Assembly: GCA_037447655.1 (NCBI GenBank)
Contig: JBBHKE010003260.1
Location: forward strand, 1 to 62,000
Source of the DNA: Zygnema cylindricum
Lineage: Eukaryota > Streptophyta > Zygnematophyceae > Zygnematales > Zygnemataceae
Reading direction: 5' to 3'
Length of the DNA stretch: 62,000 bases
The position numbers were made by a program, and so were the translations under genes. Below, piece by piece: positions 22,301 to 33,901 of this stretch. How positions within the stretch are numbered: the stretch's first letter is position 1; each line of letters opens with the position of its first letter. Under the pieces are notes generated by a model. It saw only the letters and a list, made by a program, of their open reading frames with translations, was not told where the DNA came from and searched no databases.

Positions 22301-25300
22301 TTTGCACTTTTAGACTCCTTTTTAAAGGGCTTTGGGCTTGGGTACTTTTGGAATTGAGTCATGGGGATCCAGCATTTATTTGTATATTTGAGCTTGCAGC
22401 ATGCGGGTTCAAAATAATAAAAATGGAGCCATGTAGCTGAGTTCGTTTGACTGGAAGAGATCAATGGATGTCCATTTAAAATAATAATGTATTTTGTAAC
22501 TGTTTTGTTTGTTTCCACTCTGATTCCATTTTCTATCAGAACTAGAGAGCTTGATGTATGCGATCTTCTTTAACTTATCAGAATTAGCTCCAGGCTGTAA
22601 CATTATTGGTATGTTAGGTATACTGTTTCACTGAGTTCAGTTGCTCTCATGCAGTTTAAGAAGTGTACACGAAAGTACTGTGCTTGAACCTATAGAATCG
22701 TTTTGTGGTCACACTTGCTTTTCAACATTGTATAATTTGCAAACTATGATGCATGTTCCCTGAGAAATGTGAAAAAGTGTCAGGATATTGGAATCTGGAT
22801 CCCTGGAAATTTGTAAGGTAGTACAACTCCGAGGAATTGCATTCTGAGACATGGGACAGGACTTGAGGACTATGTAAAAGGCTCCGTTGACAAGCCATCT
22901 TTCCTGGTCAAAGAGTAGCTTCTTACAAAAAGCAACAGAGGGTTTATTGCTCTTTTTAGTGGCAAGTGTTTCAGGTCCAATATCTGTACAAATCAAGCTT
23001 ATGGCTGACGTCATTCATTTTTTTTTGTTCTCAGACAGTCAGTGTCAGTGGTATATCCACAGATTTCAAGCTCATCTTCCGTGATGGACATATAGAAGAG
23101 CATTTATGTATGGGAATGAATCTGAAGGAGATTGGGAACATCTATTTCTGATTATTACTTTGCCCCTGTACGTGTCAGTTGAAGTTAATTCAAAACTATT
23201 GCATGCAGGAACATGTCGAGGGTTACCATGAACTCTCTACAAAAACCAAGATATACTTTTCAACTGCAGTCGCCACGTGGGACGCTGAATTTTATGTTAA
23301 GGTGGATGATGACGTCCATGTCAATATAGGTGAGTCTATGGAATCGCGACATAATCTGGTCACCAGCTGTGGCTGCGATGCGTTGGGTCGACAAATTTTC
23401 TAGGAATTAAAACAGATTAAGACTCGAACGCTTAAGGTTGAATTATACATAGTTGATCGTTTCCATAGTTACGTGTTATGTGTGTATCTGCAGACCGGCT
23501 TGCATCACAATTTGATGCATTGTTAGCACGTCGTCTTCTGTATTTTTGTCCATTCACCTGTTTTTACCATTTAAAGGATTCTGTCGAATTGTGTGTGGCT
23601 GACTTAATCAGCTATTAGACAGTTTTTGGAACGTTTTTTATTGGTAACTGTTGAATATTCCTTCCTCCATTGCAACAGTCCCATTCAATGCCAGTTGCTC
23701 CTTTGCTTCTTTTCTGTTTCCCTGATGTCTGTATGGAACAACCTAAGGTTCTTGTTATTTTGGATAAATCTTATTTTTTATGAGTTTTGGGTCTGATGCT
23801 CTTTTGCTGCTTTTCTGTTGCTCTGAGGTCCGTGTGGAATTTTGAATGAGTTTGTTTTTTAACTACTTTATGAGTTTTGCTCTCTTTTATGTTCCAGGTT
23901 CTCTCTCTGCCACATTGGCCAGACATAGGTCACATCCTCGGGTGTATATTGGCTGTATGAAGTCAGGCCCCGTTCTTGCTCAAAAGTGAGAAGGAATTCT
24001 TTCCTTTCTTTATTGATTAAGCATAACTATGACTGCCTACTTCATTCCTTTTTATTGAAACCCTGATAGTTATTTCTCGCAGTTCATGGAATATTTTTTG
24101 AAATCTTTTACCTGGGAAGGGCTGATGTGGAAGAGGAAAAAGTACTCTGACAAAGTTGAAAACTGAAGCGTTACTTAAGGTCTCTTTCCCTTTTAACAGA
24201 TTTCAAGTATATTGTATTTGGTTTTCGAAGGCTATTTCTGAAATGTATGGTCTGTCCTTTGAATCTGTCAGAATGAAACCAAAAATAGTTAGCTTGTATT
24301 TGGTTTTCGAAGGCTATTTCTGAAATGTATGGTCTGTCCTTTGAATCTGTCAGAATGAAACCAAAAATAGTTAGCTGGTGAAAATGATGTTTTCTTTTTA
24401 CGTTATATTATCTAGGTCGTGGTGATGCTTTGTGATTATTGTTCATATATATAATATGTATATATTCCTGCCGTCTTTGCAGGGGCTTGAAATATCATGA
24501 GCCAGAATTCTGGAAGTTCGGGGAGGAGGGCAACAAGTAAGTCTCAAGCCCATCATCATGGTCACATAATTTGTAATTAGGGAAACATTTGAACGTAAGG
24601 ATGTAAAATAAACTGTTTATGGTGACATAATTTGTAATTAGGGAAACATTTGAATGTAAGGATGTAAAATAAAGACTGTCCATTACACCTCATACATGCA
24701 ATTTATTTAATGAAAAACTCTTAAAAAGTAGCAAGGGGCCAATGCATTCCTGCACAAATTGCATGAGAAGTCAAAGTGAAGCCTTGGCTGTTTCTGCCAT
24801 GATTTTTCCATCATAGGAGCTTTTTGACTTCATTTTGAGCCAATGGTTGAAATAAGCTCCGTTGAAGATGGTGATCCTTGAAAACCTGCTCTCAGGAAGA
24901 TAGGGGTATCTAGTTTTCCCCTGTGACAAGCAGTTTCTCTTTCTTGGCTTGAGTTTTCAGTCTCTTTGATGATGCAGGTATTTCCGGCATGCGACTGGAC
25001 AGATCTATGCCCTCTCCAAAGACCTTGCAACATATCTTTCAATAAACCAGTGAGTTTTTCCTGGATGGTGACAATGGGCTTTTTGTCGTGGTGTTGTTCC
25101 TTGCAAGGCAGCAGTACTTAATCTCTTATCAGTTCATGGAATTGGTCTTATGTGCGCGAGGCTAAGATCAGATCAAAGTAGTTTATCATCTAGAACAACC
25201 TCCAGTATGGCATTATGTTTGTACTTCCATGATCGATTCGAGAAAGCTGGAATGGGTCATTGTACGATTGAGAAGGTAGAGATTACCTTAATCCGAGTCC

Positions 25301-26303
25301 CTGATGTTTGTATTTTTTTCCCAAAGGTTAAGAGCGAACAACCACTACCGTGGCGGGAAAGCAGATTTGAGCCTAGGAGCTCATTTCACAAGGTCATTTG
25401 CTTATGTGGGTGGGCATTGTGGTTTGGAATGGCAGAGCTATTTTACACAAATATGCCAATGAAGATGTCTCTCTTGGGTCATGGCTCATTGGGTTGGATG
25501 TGGATCATGTGGACGATCGCTCTCTTTGCTGCGGCACTCCACCAGGTCAGAACGCATTTGACAATTTTTTGTGTTGGTCTTTTTATAGGGATTTTACAGT
25601 CCAGTAGAGGTTTTTGACAAACAATTTGAGTAGTCCCTTTTTATAAGGATTTCACAACTTGGTAGAGGACTTTGACAGAGCTTCGAGTTGTTTTTTTTCC
25701 TGGATTTCACAATTTCATAGACGTTGTGGTTTTGTAGGAGACAAGTTATGATCGGTGACTGTTTGCAAGATCAGCAGTATATTCTGATACTTTTGGACAG
25801 TCTTTTGAATTTTTTTTGTAGAGATATTATTGACAGGTATAAAATGGTTCCTTGACCATTTTCTGGCGTCTGGACTGTTTTAAAGTTTCCGCTGAACTAA
25901 CTGCTATCATTACGATCATAATGTTAACACAAATTAAGGTAACACAAGTTATGGCAACACCAGGTTGGACTGTCTTAATGTTTCTGACGGACTTACTGCC
26001 ATCATCACGATCATTAAACAATGGCAACACAAATGATGGCAATGCCAGTTATGTTAACACAAATTACGGAAACAGCAGTTATGGTAACTAAATTGCGGTT
26101 TTGCATGGGCAATTGCAGACTGCGAGTGGAAGGCACAGGCGGAAACCGTTTGTGCCGCCTCCTTTGACTGGTCCTGCAGCGGCATTTGCAAATCCGTCGA
26201 GAAAATGAAAACCGTTCATGAAAGATGTGCGGAAGAACCAGGAGCTCTTTGGAATGCGGATTTTCTAAACCAAAAGGGAAGGAAGAAATTGAGTAGTAAA
26301 TAA
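19362..26303 (+). CDS. Beta-1,3-galactosyltransferase, GT31, plant DUF4094 type
   Basis: Twelve exons join in frame to give 414 residues, the usual size of the family: 19362-19450, 19785-19899, 20161-20222, 20935-21146, 21699-21762, 22070-22142, 23209-23329, 23898-23985, 24483-24536, 24978-25049, 25436-25545 and 26119-26303. All introns are GT-AG. Exon 1 codes for a signal anchor ([17 protein letters not shown]), as in Golgi type II membrane proteins. Exons 2-4 form the DUF4094 stem, with [16 protein letters not shown]. Exon 4 has [20 protein letters not shown]. Exon 7 has the metal-binding DDD in [13 protein letters not shown]. Exons 11-12 have the plant-type end [14 protein letters not shown] and a Cys-rich tail. 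The enzyme should add galactose in beta-1,3 linkage to Golgi glycans or arabinogalactan proteins. The acceptor cannot be told from sequence. The gene looks intact. Confidence 0.93.
20250..20815 (+). repeat. Minisatellite in GT31 intron 3
   Basis: Intron 3 is filled by about 560 bases of short, imperfect units such as TAGCTTCATGGCTTTA and TAGGTTCATGGGTTCA, with period about 10. Later units are more homogeneous (20625-20675). Flanks are ordinary intron. Confidence 0.9.
21370..21500 (+). repeat. TA / TATAG microsatellite in GT31 intron 4
   Basis: Runs of TATATA are followed by at least twelve copies of the pentamer AGTAT, ending near 21498. The whole block can fold back on itself because TATACTATA and TATAGTATA both occur. 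Confidence 0.9.
21840..22069 (+). repeat. Tandem copies of the exon 6 splice-acceptor region
   Basis: Four diverged units of about 55-65 bases end in strings like TTGAACCTGTGTGCAAAATC (near 21892, 21941, 21977 and 22009). The last, TTTGAATCTGGGTGCAG, is the true acceptor of exon 6 at 22069. Other shared words are GGCATTTTTCATTTATTTT. Confidence 0.75.
24212..24376 (+). repeat. 82-bp perfect tandem duplication in GT31 intron 8
   Basis: Two consecutive units of 82 bases, starting at 24212 and 24294, appear identical by eye apart from edges. This suggests a recent duplication. Confidence 0.88.
24559..24674 (+). repeat. 63-bp tandem duplication in GT31 intron 9
   Basis: Two units contain ACATAATTTGTAATTAGGG and AAGGATGTAAAATAAA, with only one or two differences between them. 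Confidence 0.85.
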
Positions 26304-28052
26304 CTTATGAGGGGTAACACGATGATTCATAACAGCTTTCGACTCCGGGAGCTGTGGCATAAGGATGATGTCAGAATCTTCCATTTTTGTACAAATACTA
26401 AATAGTAGAAAAAGTGGCAGTTTGTATTACCCACTGGTAATTGCTATTTGCTTATATCCATTAGTCCTTAAATGTTGTGAAAGGTAGCCTCGTTTTCGTT
26501 AATTGTGTTCACATTCTGTTGAGCACTGTTATTAAGTAGAAGTTTTCAGCTTTGAAAGTGAATGCACTGCTTCACTTCCACTATGAAAGTTGCCGATCTT
26601 TCCCATTCGACTTATCTGTCCATTTTTATTTAATCTGACTGTTCTTTATCTTGTATAATGTCACTTTTGAGTGATAAAGTAACCACGTTGATGAATTTTT
26701 CCCTGATGTTGTGGGCAAAATTTAATATGACTGGCACTTGTTTTGACTGTTTTTTTGTCCTTCGGTATTGCTAGCAACGTGAATGTCTGTTCTGCCACTT
26801 ATCATCAACTTCTCTCCTTCTATACATGTACTAATTTCGGTTGGAGACTGCCTATCGGCGGGTGAGAACCTCACCTTTCTGTTGCAACTGTCGGTCTAAT
26901 CATTTGACAAAAAGGTGGCAAAAAAAACCATCAACGCTAATATTATTACATGGCGTGTTGCAATGACATTTAGACAAGTTGATCATACCCTTGGATTAGG
27001 GCAGAAAATTGAAGTGAAAAAAATCAGAGGGTAAAATATCTTTTGTAAACACGAGAATTGTGTTTGTTAACTTACACTATTGAACTAGATATTTGCACCA
27101 AAAGATTAGCAAAATAAACTGACACAACTAGTCAAAGAATCCTGTTGTAGACTATGACCGTCATTTATCTTTTGATGTGATTGTACGACTGTAATACTTC
27201 TAGCATACTTTTTTCCTGTAAGGGCGAATTTCTCCAATGTAATTACCCCACAAGTTTGTTTCTTGCACTTGAACTTGAATCACTCCAATCTCCCCATCAC
27301 ATATCGCCAAGTGTCAATTGCTGCACAACTTGAGTTAAAAAATAGGCAGGACTTGGGCCTCACAAAAATTCCTTCGCTATTTCTACCCTTCCTGGTGCTT
27401 TCAGTAGGCAATGGATTCTGGTTTTCGAGCTTAAACATTTATGCTTTGCCAGCCAGAATAATTACACGGCAATAAATCTTACCACTTCCGCCACAACTTT
27501 CAACAGTGGGTCCCTTTGGCACAGTTTACGAGTCATTTTGCCCCTTGAATTGGGTGCTTGGGGTTTTGATATGTTTTGTGACATCATCAAAAGCATCTCG
27601 TTTTGAATTGTCTTAATGCTATAAAACTTCGCAGTGCCATATAAGGCAAACTCATAAATGTGACCAAATAATTGCACGAATTGGATGAGGAAAAACAACG
27701 TTTCTTTTCATTTTCAAAGTTCCGTGTTTGCATTTACGATATGAAAACCTTCAAGAAATTGCTGCTGGCCAACTTAGGCGCATATAACCGTGAAAACCGA
27801 CTGTCACAGAACTCCAGAACTATCTTTTTTTTTTTTTTTTTTTACGTTTTTCTTTTTATTAAAGTTTGGTGTGAATACTGCAAATAAAAAAAAAATCATT
27901 GACAAAAAAAAATTAAAAAAAAAACAAAAAAAAACCAATGAAAAATTTTATTGACTTTATTTCTGGAGTGATCATCATATAAAGTTTCGGCTGCAATTGG
28001 ACAGCTCATGAAAATAAACTGACCTGGTAAATAAAAAAAGAATAAAGTGAAT
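26304..28052. other. Convergent intergenic region between GT31 and AP-3 delta
   Basis: The 3' ends of the GT31 gene (plus) and AP-3 delta gene (minus) face each other here. No further gene is recognised. Open frames at 27263-27475 (plus) and 27462-27698 (minus) have no known domain. A run of about 22 T at 27821-27842 and A-rich tracts near 27886-27935 lie close to the AP-3 delta stop. A minus-strand AATAAA near 27853 could serve as its poly(A) signal. Confidence 0.4.
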
Positions 28053-30923
28053 CTACACAATTGCGTCCAACCCTACTTTAGTGTCCACTCCTCCCACTCT
28101 TTCCCTTCTCTCTCTATTTGACCTTTCTCCGCTCCTCCTCTCTCCCTCCTTCCTATGCCTTCGGTGATGTTCATTATTTTGATTATTGTGTTCCCTCTCC
28201 TCAAATTCCTTTTTATTAATTCTCTCCCTCCTCTCCCTCTCACCTCTCCTACTAGAGGACTCTCTAACTCTGTGTTTTTTTTTGAGTCCGGACGAAAAAC
28301 CTTCGGTTTCTGTAACAAACCTAGTTTCTCCTCTCCCTCCCTCTCCCTTTTCCTCCTCTCCCTCTCCCTCCTCTCTCTCAGGTCTTGTAAGTGGAGGCAA
28401 ATCATCTTCTTCTAATTGTACTAACGGTCTCTCTTTATTCCTTATTGAGGAACTCCTAGAAGTTTCCTCCATAAGTCTCCTACTTAAAGAAGACTCTTTT
28501 TTCCTCTCTTCACTCCCCCCTTCCTCCCTCTCCCTCTCTCTCCACTTCCTCTCTCCCTTTGTTGACGAATATTCACTACTACTTCCATTGAGGTTTTCCT
28601 CTTTTGTTTCTTTTAGGGTTACAGGGAGATAAAAAGGGTCATGTCTCTCTCTATGTTCCTTTAATAATGCCCGACCTGACCGTATTTCCGAAGCTCGAGA
28701 ACTCTCCTCCTCCTCCTCTCCCTCTCCTTCCCCTCCCTTCGTTTCTCTCTCCTTATCCCTGTTCCCTCGTGATTGGCTTAAACGGAAACCGGAACTCCCT
28801 TCCCAACTCCCTCCCATATTTTCTCTCCCTAATTTCTTCAACAAATCCACACTATTTTCCAACTCGAGACCTTCGGGAACCACCACTCTTTCCAAGGCTC
28901 GGATCGCCACAGGTCGTAACTCTTCGTCAAAAAGACTTTTTAAAGAAGAAGATATAAAAGAAAACTCCTCTTTTTCATTATCTTTATCTTTATCTCCTTC
29001 TTCTCGAAAAATTTCGATAACTACAAGGACGTTGCTTACCCTCTCCTGGACTTCCATAAACCTACTTGCCTCGAATTCTCGGATATGAACGGAAACTAGG
29101 TCAATCAATGCTTCAAAACTGCCTCGAGAGGGAGAGGAAGAGGGAGAGGAAGAGGGAAAGGAAGAGAGAGAGGGCTCCAATAATGTATTTTTCTCTTCTA
29201 AAACACCTTCTACAATGTCACCTCTTTGATCTCCCTTCCTCACACTCTCTGTACTATTCAAATCTCCTGTCACCACAGAAAAAACACTGTCATAAGAAAA
29301 CTTCTCCTTCTCCTTCCCTTTATATATCTCCTCCGCCTTCTTCTCGCTCCCTCTCCTTCTCCTCCTTCCCTCTGAATCCATGGCTTCCAGAAACACTTTC
29401 AGAACCGCTTGTATAAACATTGCTTGTACCGATGGACCTAACAACTTTACTTTCGGTTGAAGTAAAGACTCCAAAGCCTCGGTAAAGTCTTCTATATACT
29501 GAGAATATTCCCCTGTGACCCAAGCAGCCGCTGCGAGAGGTAAATCCAAACTAAAATATCTCTCTCCTCCTATAAACGCTGTCGCATCTAATAACAACCG
29601 TCTCACTTTTTTAACCGCTTCCCCTCTCACGGCCTTCACTCTCACCGGAATGTCGATAATTTGTCTCGCTACTTCTTTTCCGTGGGAACTTCCCTCTACA
29701 CAAGATAAATGGACGAGAACATCGAGATACCATTCGAAGTCGACCACTCGTTGGTAACATTCATGACTACACATTTTCAATACAGCTCCCACAAGCTCGT
29801 CCGTAAAACGGGTATTATTCGTGGTACTATTATTGTTTGCGGTATTATTATTTGTAATACGATTCCCGGGTGACATATGCTGTTGGAGAACATTAACAGT
29901 TGGAATGAGATTTTCTCGAGTAACCATCGCAGAAACTAACCGTAAAGCAAAATTTTGAATACCGGGATCGACATCATCAAGACAAGCGACTATGGAGCTT
30001 TTGTGTTCAGAAATAGCATTAGGATACAAATCAATAAGAGAAACCATAGTTCTTAATCCTAAATAACGGAGATTAGGATCCGATTCATCCACAAGCTCAC
30101 GTAACCTGAGAAGAGAGTAAGCCATGGCGGTTTGATGTTGTGACATCGTCTCCGTGACACAAGAAACACACTCAAAAAGAAGGGATTTCGCCGGAGTATT
30201 TCGCATAATATCGCAAAGAGGTTGCCCAAGTTTCTGAGCCAATCGAGGTTCGAGAGGAGCTAAAGCACGAAAAATCTTCACGAGCTTAATAAGTACCCAA
30301 TTATTGGTGGAAGTGGTAAGAAGTCGATAGAAGTCAGGCGCAAGGGAGAGATAAGACTTGGGATCTTCCATCACGAGTTCACATAGAACCGTTACAGTTG
30401 TCCGTACAACACTCTCCTCTTCATCATTGAGACGCTCCGTAAGTCGACGGAAAACCGTCTTTAGTCCCTCGGGATACTGCCGAAGCATCTTAAGAAGGGC
30501 AATAATTGCCTTTTTTCGGACATACGGACGACTACTATTAAGCATCGTAAAAACGTCCGGTATTAAATCTCGCGCTAAATCTGGTGTCGCGACACTAGCG
30601 AGACAATTTAAAGCGAGACCAGCCTCGTAAATTCCCGGACTTCCTAAATCTTTTCTTAACAAATTGGGTAAAAGAAGGGCAACCTCGGTCTCGTCGTTGA
30701 AGCTTTGACAGGCACCCAAATATCCTATTTGTTTGTGAGTAAAACCGGGGGAACTCATAACTTCTACTATTGGAAAGGAAGCCCAAGACATATCGGTTCC
30801 TTGAAGCATATGGAGATAAGTCAGTTTTTGAAGAGCCAGAGCTTTACAATGAGGGTCCATTGACTTCATTTCCTTTCTCACATCCGCCAGAGCTTGAGCC
30901 AAATATTTGGTCTCATTACCCAC
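28053..30923 (-). CDS. AP-3 complex subunit delta, main exon
   Basis: One exon codes for 956 residues and a stop. It begins after CAG at 30924 with VGNETKYLAQALADVRKEMK, matching the AP-3 delta N-terminus from about residue 35. The adaptin trunk of HEAT/Arm repeats covers about residues 1-500, with MSWASFPIVEVMSS, RKKAIIALLKM, NWVLIKLVKIFRALAPLEPRL and FEWYLDVLVHLSCVEG as landmarks. An Asn/Thr-rich insert sits inside the trunk at about residues 355-370. The hinge has FMEVQERVSNVLVVIE, then a very charged, low-complexity Glu/Arg/Ser tail (about 600-950). AP-3 is the coat adaptor for Golgi/endosome-to-vacuole sorting. A nearly intronless delta gene is also known in Arabidopsis. Family length is about 870, so the tail is long here. 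The first exon is placed at 39278-39381, beyond an inserted MIP3 block. Confidence 0.9.
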   Translation of the reverse strand: MGNETKYLAQALADVRKEMKSMDPHCKALALQKLTYLHMLQGTDMSWASFPIVEVMSSPGFTHKQIGYLGACQSFNDETEVALLLPNLLRKDLGSPGIYEAGLALNCLASVATPDLARDLIPDVFTMLNSSRPYVRKKAIIALLKMLRQYPEGLKTVFRRLTERLNDEEESVVRTTVTVLCELVMEDPKSYLSLAPDFYRLLTTSTNNWVLIKLVKIFRALAPLEPRLAQKLGQPLCDIMRNTPAKSLLFECVSCVTETMSQHQTAMAYSLLRLRELVDESDPNLRYLGLRTMVSLIDLYPNAISEHKSSIVACLDDVDPGIQNFALRLVSAMVTRENLIPTVNVLQQHMSPGNRITNNNTANNNSTTNNTRFTDELVGAVLKMCSHECYQRVVDFEWYLDVLVHLSCVEGSSHGKEVARQIIDIPVRVKAVRGEAVKKVRRLLLDATAFIGGERYFSLDLPLAAAAWVTGEYSQYIEDFTEALESLLQPKVKLLGPSVQAMFIQAVLKVFLEAMDSEGRRRRRGSEKKAEEIYKGKEKEKFSYDSVFSVVTGDLNSTESVRKGDQRGDIVEGVLEEKNTLLEPSLSSFPSSSPSSSPSRGSFEALIDLVSVHIREFEASRFMEVQERVSNVLVVIEIFREEGDKDKDNEKEEFSFISSSLKSLFDEELRPVAIRALERVVVPEGLELENSVDLLKKLGRENMGGSWEGSSGFRLSQSRGNRDKERETKGGEGEGEEEEESSRASEIRSGRALLKEHRERHDPFYLPVTLKETKEENLNGSSSEYSSTKGERKWREREREEGGSEERKKESSLSRRLMEETSRSSSIRNKERPLVQLEEDDLPPLTRPEREEGEGEEEKGEGGRGETRFVTETEGFSSGLKKKHRVRESSSRRGERERRERINKKEFEEREHNNQNNEHHRRHRKEGERRSGERSNRERRERVGGVDTKVGLDAIV

Positions 30924-30930
30924 CTGCATG

Positions 30931-31030
30931 AGGGAGAGAGAGGGAGAGAGGGAGAGAGGGAGAGAGGGAGAGGGAGGGAGGGAGAGGGAGGGAGGGAGGG
31001 AGGGCGGGAGGGAGAAAAAGAAAGAGAGAG
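30931..31030 (+). repeat. GA-rich tract in the intron before AP-3 delta main exon
   Basis: Purine-rich repeats of GAGA and GGGA type lie immediately upstream (in the gene sense) of the acceptor. In the transcript this is a long pyrimidine tract that could act in acceptor choice. The same tract occurs at 38954-39053. Confidence 0.9.
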
Positions 31031-31045
31031 GAGAAAGAAGCTTAC

Positions 31046-33835
31046 CTCAACTGGAGAGATGCCTCCAATCACAAAAATAATGATAGTAGCGTTATCACCC
31101 GGTCTTACTTTCGACTGCAGAAAAGAAATTCCCCTCCTATTTATCAAAAAAATGCTTAATATCCGAACATAACGAGCAAAATTTTATTTTTCTCAAGTAA
31201 AAAATATGGAAACAATACAATAAAATCAAAACATATTACTATACTACCCGACGATTTGAACAGTGTACTGTTAGTCGCCTTTAGTGACAACAACATCGTT
31301 AAGATCCCAAATTCTTCAAATATTCCTTCAATGTCATCATATCAAATCCTCTATTTCTTCTGTATCACGACACTGTAACTTCCCACCAAACCTTTAATGT
31401 GGACACACTTTTCTTTTTCATAAGCATATAACATCAATTACTGTGGACAACACAATTTACTGAAAAATAGAAAAACGGAGAAACTGAACAGGTCGCATTA
31501 AAAAAAAATGGCTGATTTAACTTGGAAAAAAAATTATCGTCCGTAACAAACTCTTCAACGGTAAGAACTTTTGAAATAACCTCGAACATGTGCTTGGCCC
31601 AATATCAAAACAATCGCTTCAAATAAATTAAAACATAAAAATAAATAAAGATGTGACTGGGCTTCCAGGATGAACCTTCATTCATCACATATTCCTGAGC
31701 GCATTAAAATTCAGACCCATCCACTAAATCCAAAACTATCGTACAAAGTACCAATTTTCCTCTCTCCCTCCCCCTCTTTCTCCTCTCCCCCTACCTCCCG
31801 CCCTCCCTCCGTCCTCCCTCCGTCCTCCCCCCGTCCTCACTCCTCCCTCCCTCCCTCTCTCTCTCTCCCTCTCTCTCTCTCTCTTTCTTACCTGACTGAG
31901 TCCCAACCTCCCAAGCCCTGTTTTCAGAAAACCGCCAACTCCCGATACCACATGCTCCATTCCGGGAACTTCCGACCGACTTAAAAGTCGGGAGGCTAAT
32001 TGTTTCACTAGAGGACGAAAACTTGTCCTCGTCATCTCTCCCTCTCCTCCCTCCTCCGGCATTCCTCCCATCCTTTTCAAAGCCAGGCCCGACCTTGCCT
32101 TCGCGACAAAATGGAGTCTCTTAAAAACTTCGTCTACTCGGTCTCTCACCTCCAATCTCACTGCAGTTTCAGAATATTCTCTCTCTCCCTCTCTTCCCCC
32201 CTCTCCCATCTCTGATACGGCATCTCCCCATGCCTCTCCCTCTCCTCCACCCTCGTCCTCGGCTTCTCCCGATTCTGACCCGTTATTGTCATCATTTTCT
32301 GCACTTTCTCTCTCCTCTCCCTCCCACCCGTCTGGATCTCCCCACTCTCCGTCGCCCTCCCATCCTTCAGCTTCTTCTGTATCCTCTTCCCCACCATTTT
32401 CTCCTTTTCCCTCATTATAGCTCGACTTCTCCGACTCTTTCTCCTCAACATTTTCTTCGTTTTCCATCCCTTTTATATTTATCCTGGTCATCGTCCCCTT
32501 TCCATTACCTCGGTTTAAACTCTCTCTCGTTCTCTTCTCCCACACGTATTCCAGTGATTCCCCTAAACCCTCGAGAAACCCTAAATTTTGAGAAGACGGG
32601 TGAGTCATAATTACCTCCACAATCTCCTCCTTTAAAACAAATTCCTCGTTTAAAAGAGGTCCGTCGGGTTCCGAATATCGGTCAAATTTTTCTCCCACTA
32701 AAGCATATCCCAAAACCGCCAATGTGAGAGCATCCCTAACATCCACTCCCTCCCTCACTCCCTCCCTCTCTCCCGCTCTCTTGTTTTGAGAAATCAAATC
32801 CATCAAAGTAGATCCTAAATTCTGTCCCACCTCTCCTCCACTCAATAAAAGGAGCTTTTCTATACTTGCCAAAGCTTCCCCTGTTTGTCCCTTTTCAGAA
32901 CTTAAAATTTGAGCGACTCCACAAGATAATTCAATTAAACCAATATTACGAAACCTCGATTTTGGAGAACTGACTAAGGAGTGAACTAAACCCATAATTT
33001 CAGAAACTGTCACTCCTCCTAATCGAGGTTTCGAAGGAGCTTTTCCCTCTCTAGTAAGAGCTTCCCTCAGTAATTTCCTTATTAATAGAGCACTCTCCTT
33101 GACTCTCATTCCCATAAGCCTATCCAGTAGGGACATTGTTTGATGATCTGTCGGATGATATAATGAACCTCCCATGGGAGATAAACCCCTTTGTACACCA
33201 TTTTCAAGAGACTTTTCCTTCAAGTTAGAGTTTAGGTTTTGAAAACCATTTTGTTTTCCTTCATCTCCCCACCATCTCATTAAATCTGAAGTCTTTAAAG
33301 GCACTTCTTCAGGAACTGTTACTCTTACATCTATCGCTCGTCTTTGAATAGAGTGGAGAGAGAGGGAAGGAGGTAATTTGGGACAAACTGGAGAGGGACT
33401 GTGAGGAAGGAAGGTTAAGCCTTTGTCGAAAAACGTGTCGTGATGACAAGAGGGAGTGAGGAGGTCGAGAGAACGGTCGACCAATACCAACGCAGCATTT
33501 CGTCGGGCAGGTTGAAAATTTCCGGAGGCGGGCAGATTCACCATGAGACGAGCCATGGCTCGGGCAGTTGGACCGAGTCCAAAAAATTCCAGTTTTAATC
33601 CCAACTGAACATCATCAAGTCCACATAAAAAACATAAATTGAGTCGATTCTAAAAGAGGGGGATAAAAGAAAAAAGGATACAAGAACAGAGAGCCAGAGC
33701 TAGGAAGAAAAAAGCAACGACAGGGGAGATGACAAAATAGTGAAGCAAAGAAATAAAGACATGCAAAGACTAAGCGGACAACAAGGAACTCTTTAGGAAG
33801 AGGGATGAGAGAAAGACAAATGAGAAACAAGAGAG

Positions 33836-33901
<66 letters not shown>

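Noticed and set aside
25827-26091. Open frames in GT31 intron 11
   Set aside because: They consist of a short repeat (ATGGCAACACAAATTA-like). No domain is present and they lie between well-supported exons.
28155-28632. Long plus-strand open frames opposite the AP-3 delta exon
   Set aside because: They are shadows of the low-complexity coding strand. The minus frame matches the adaptin family.
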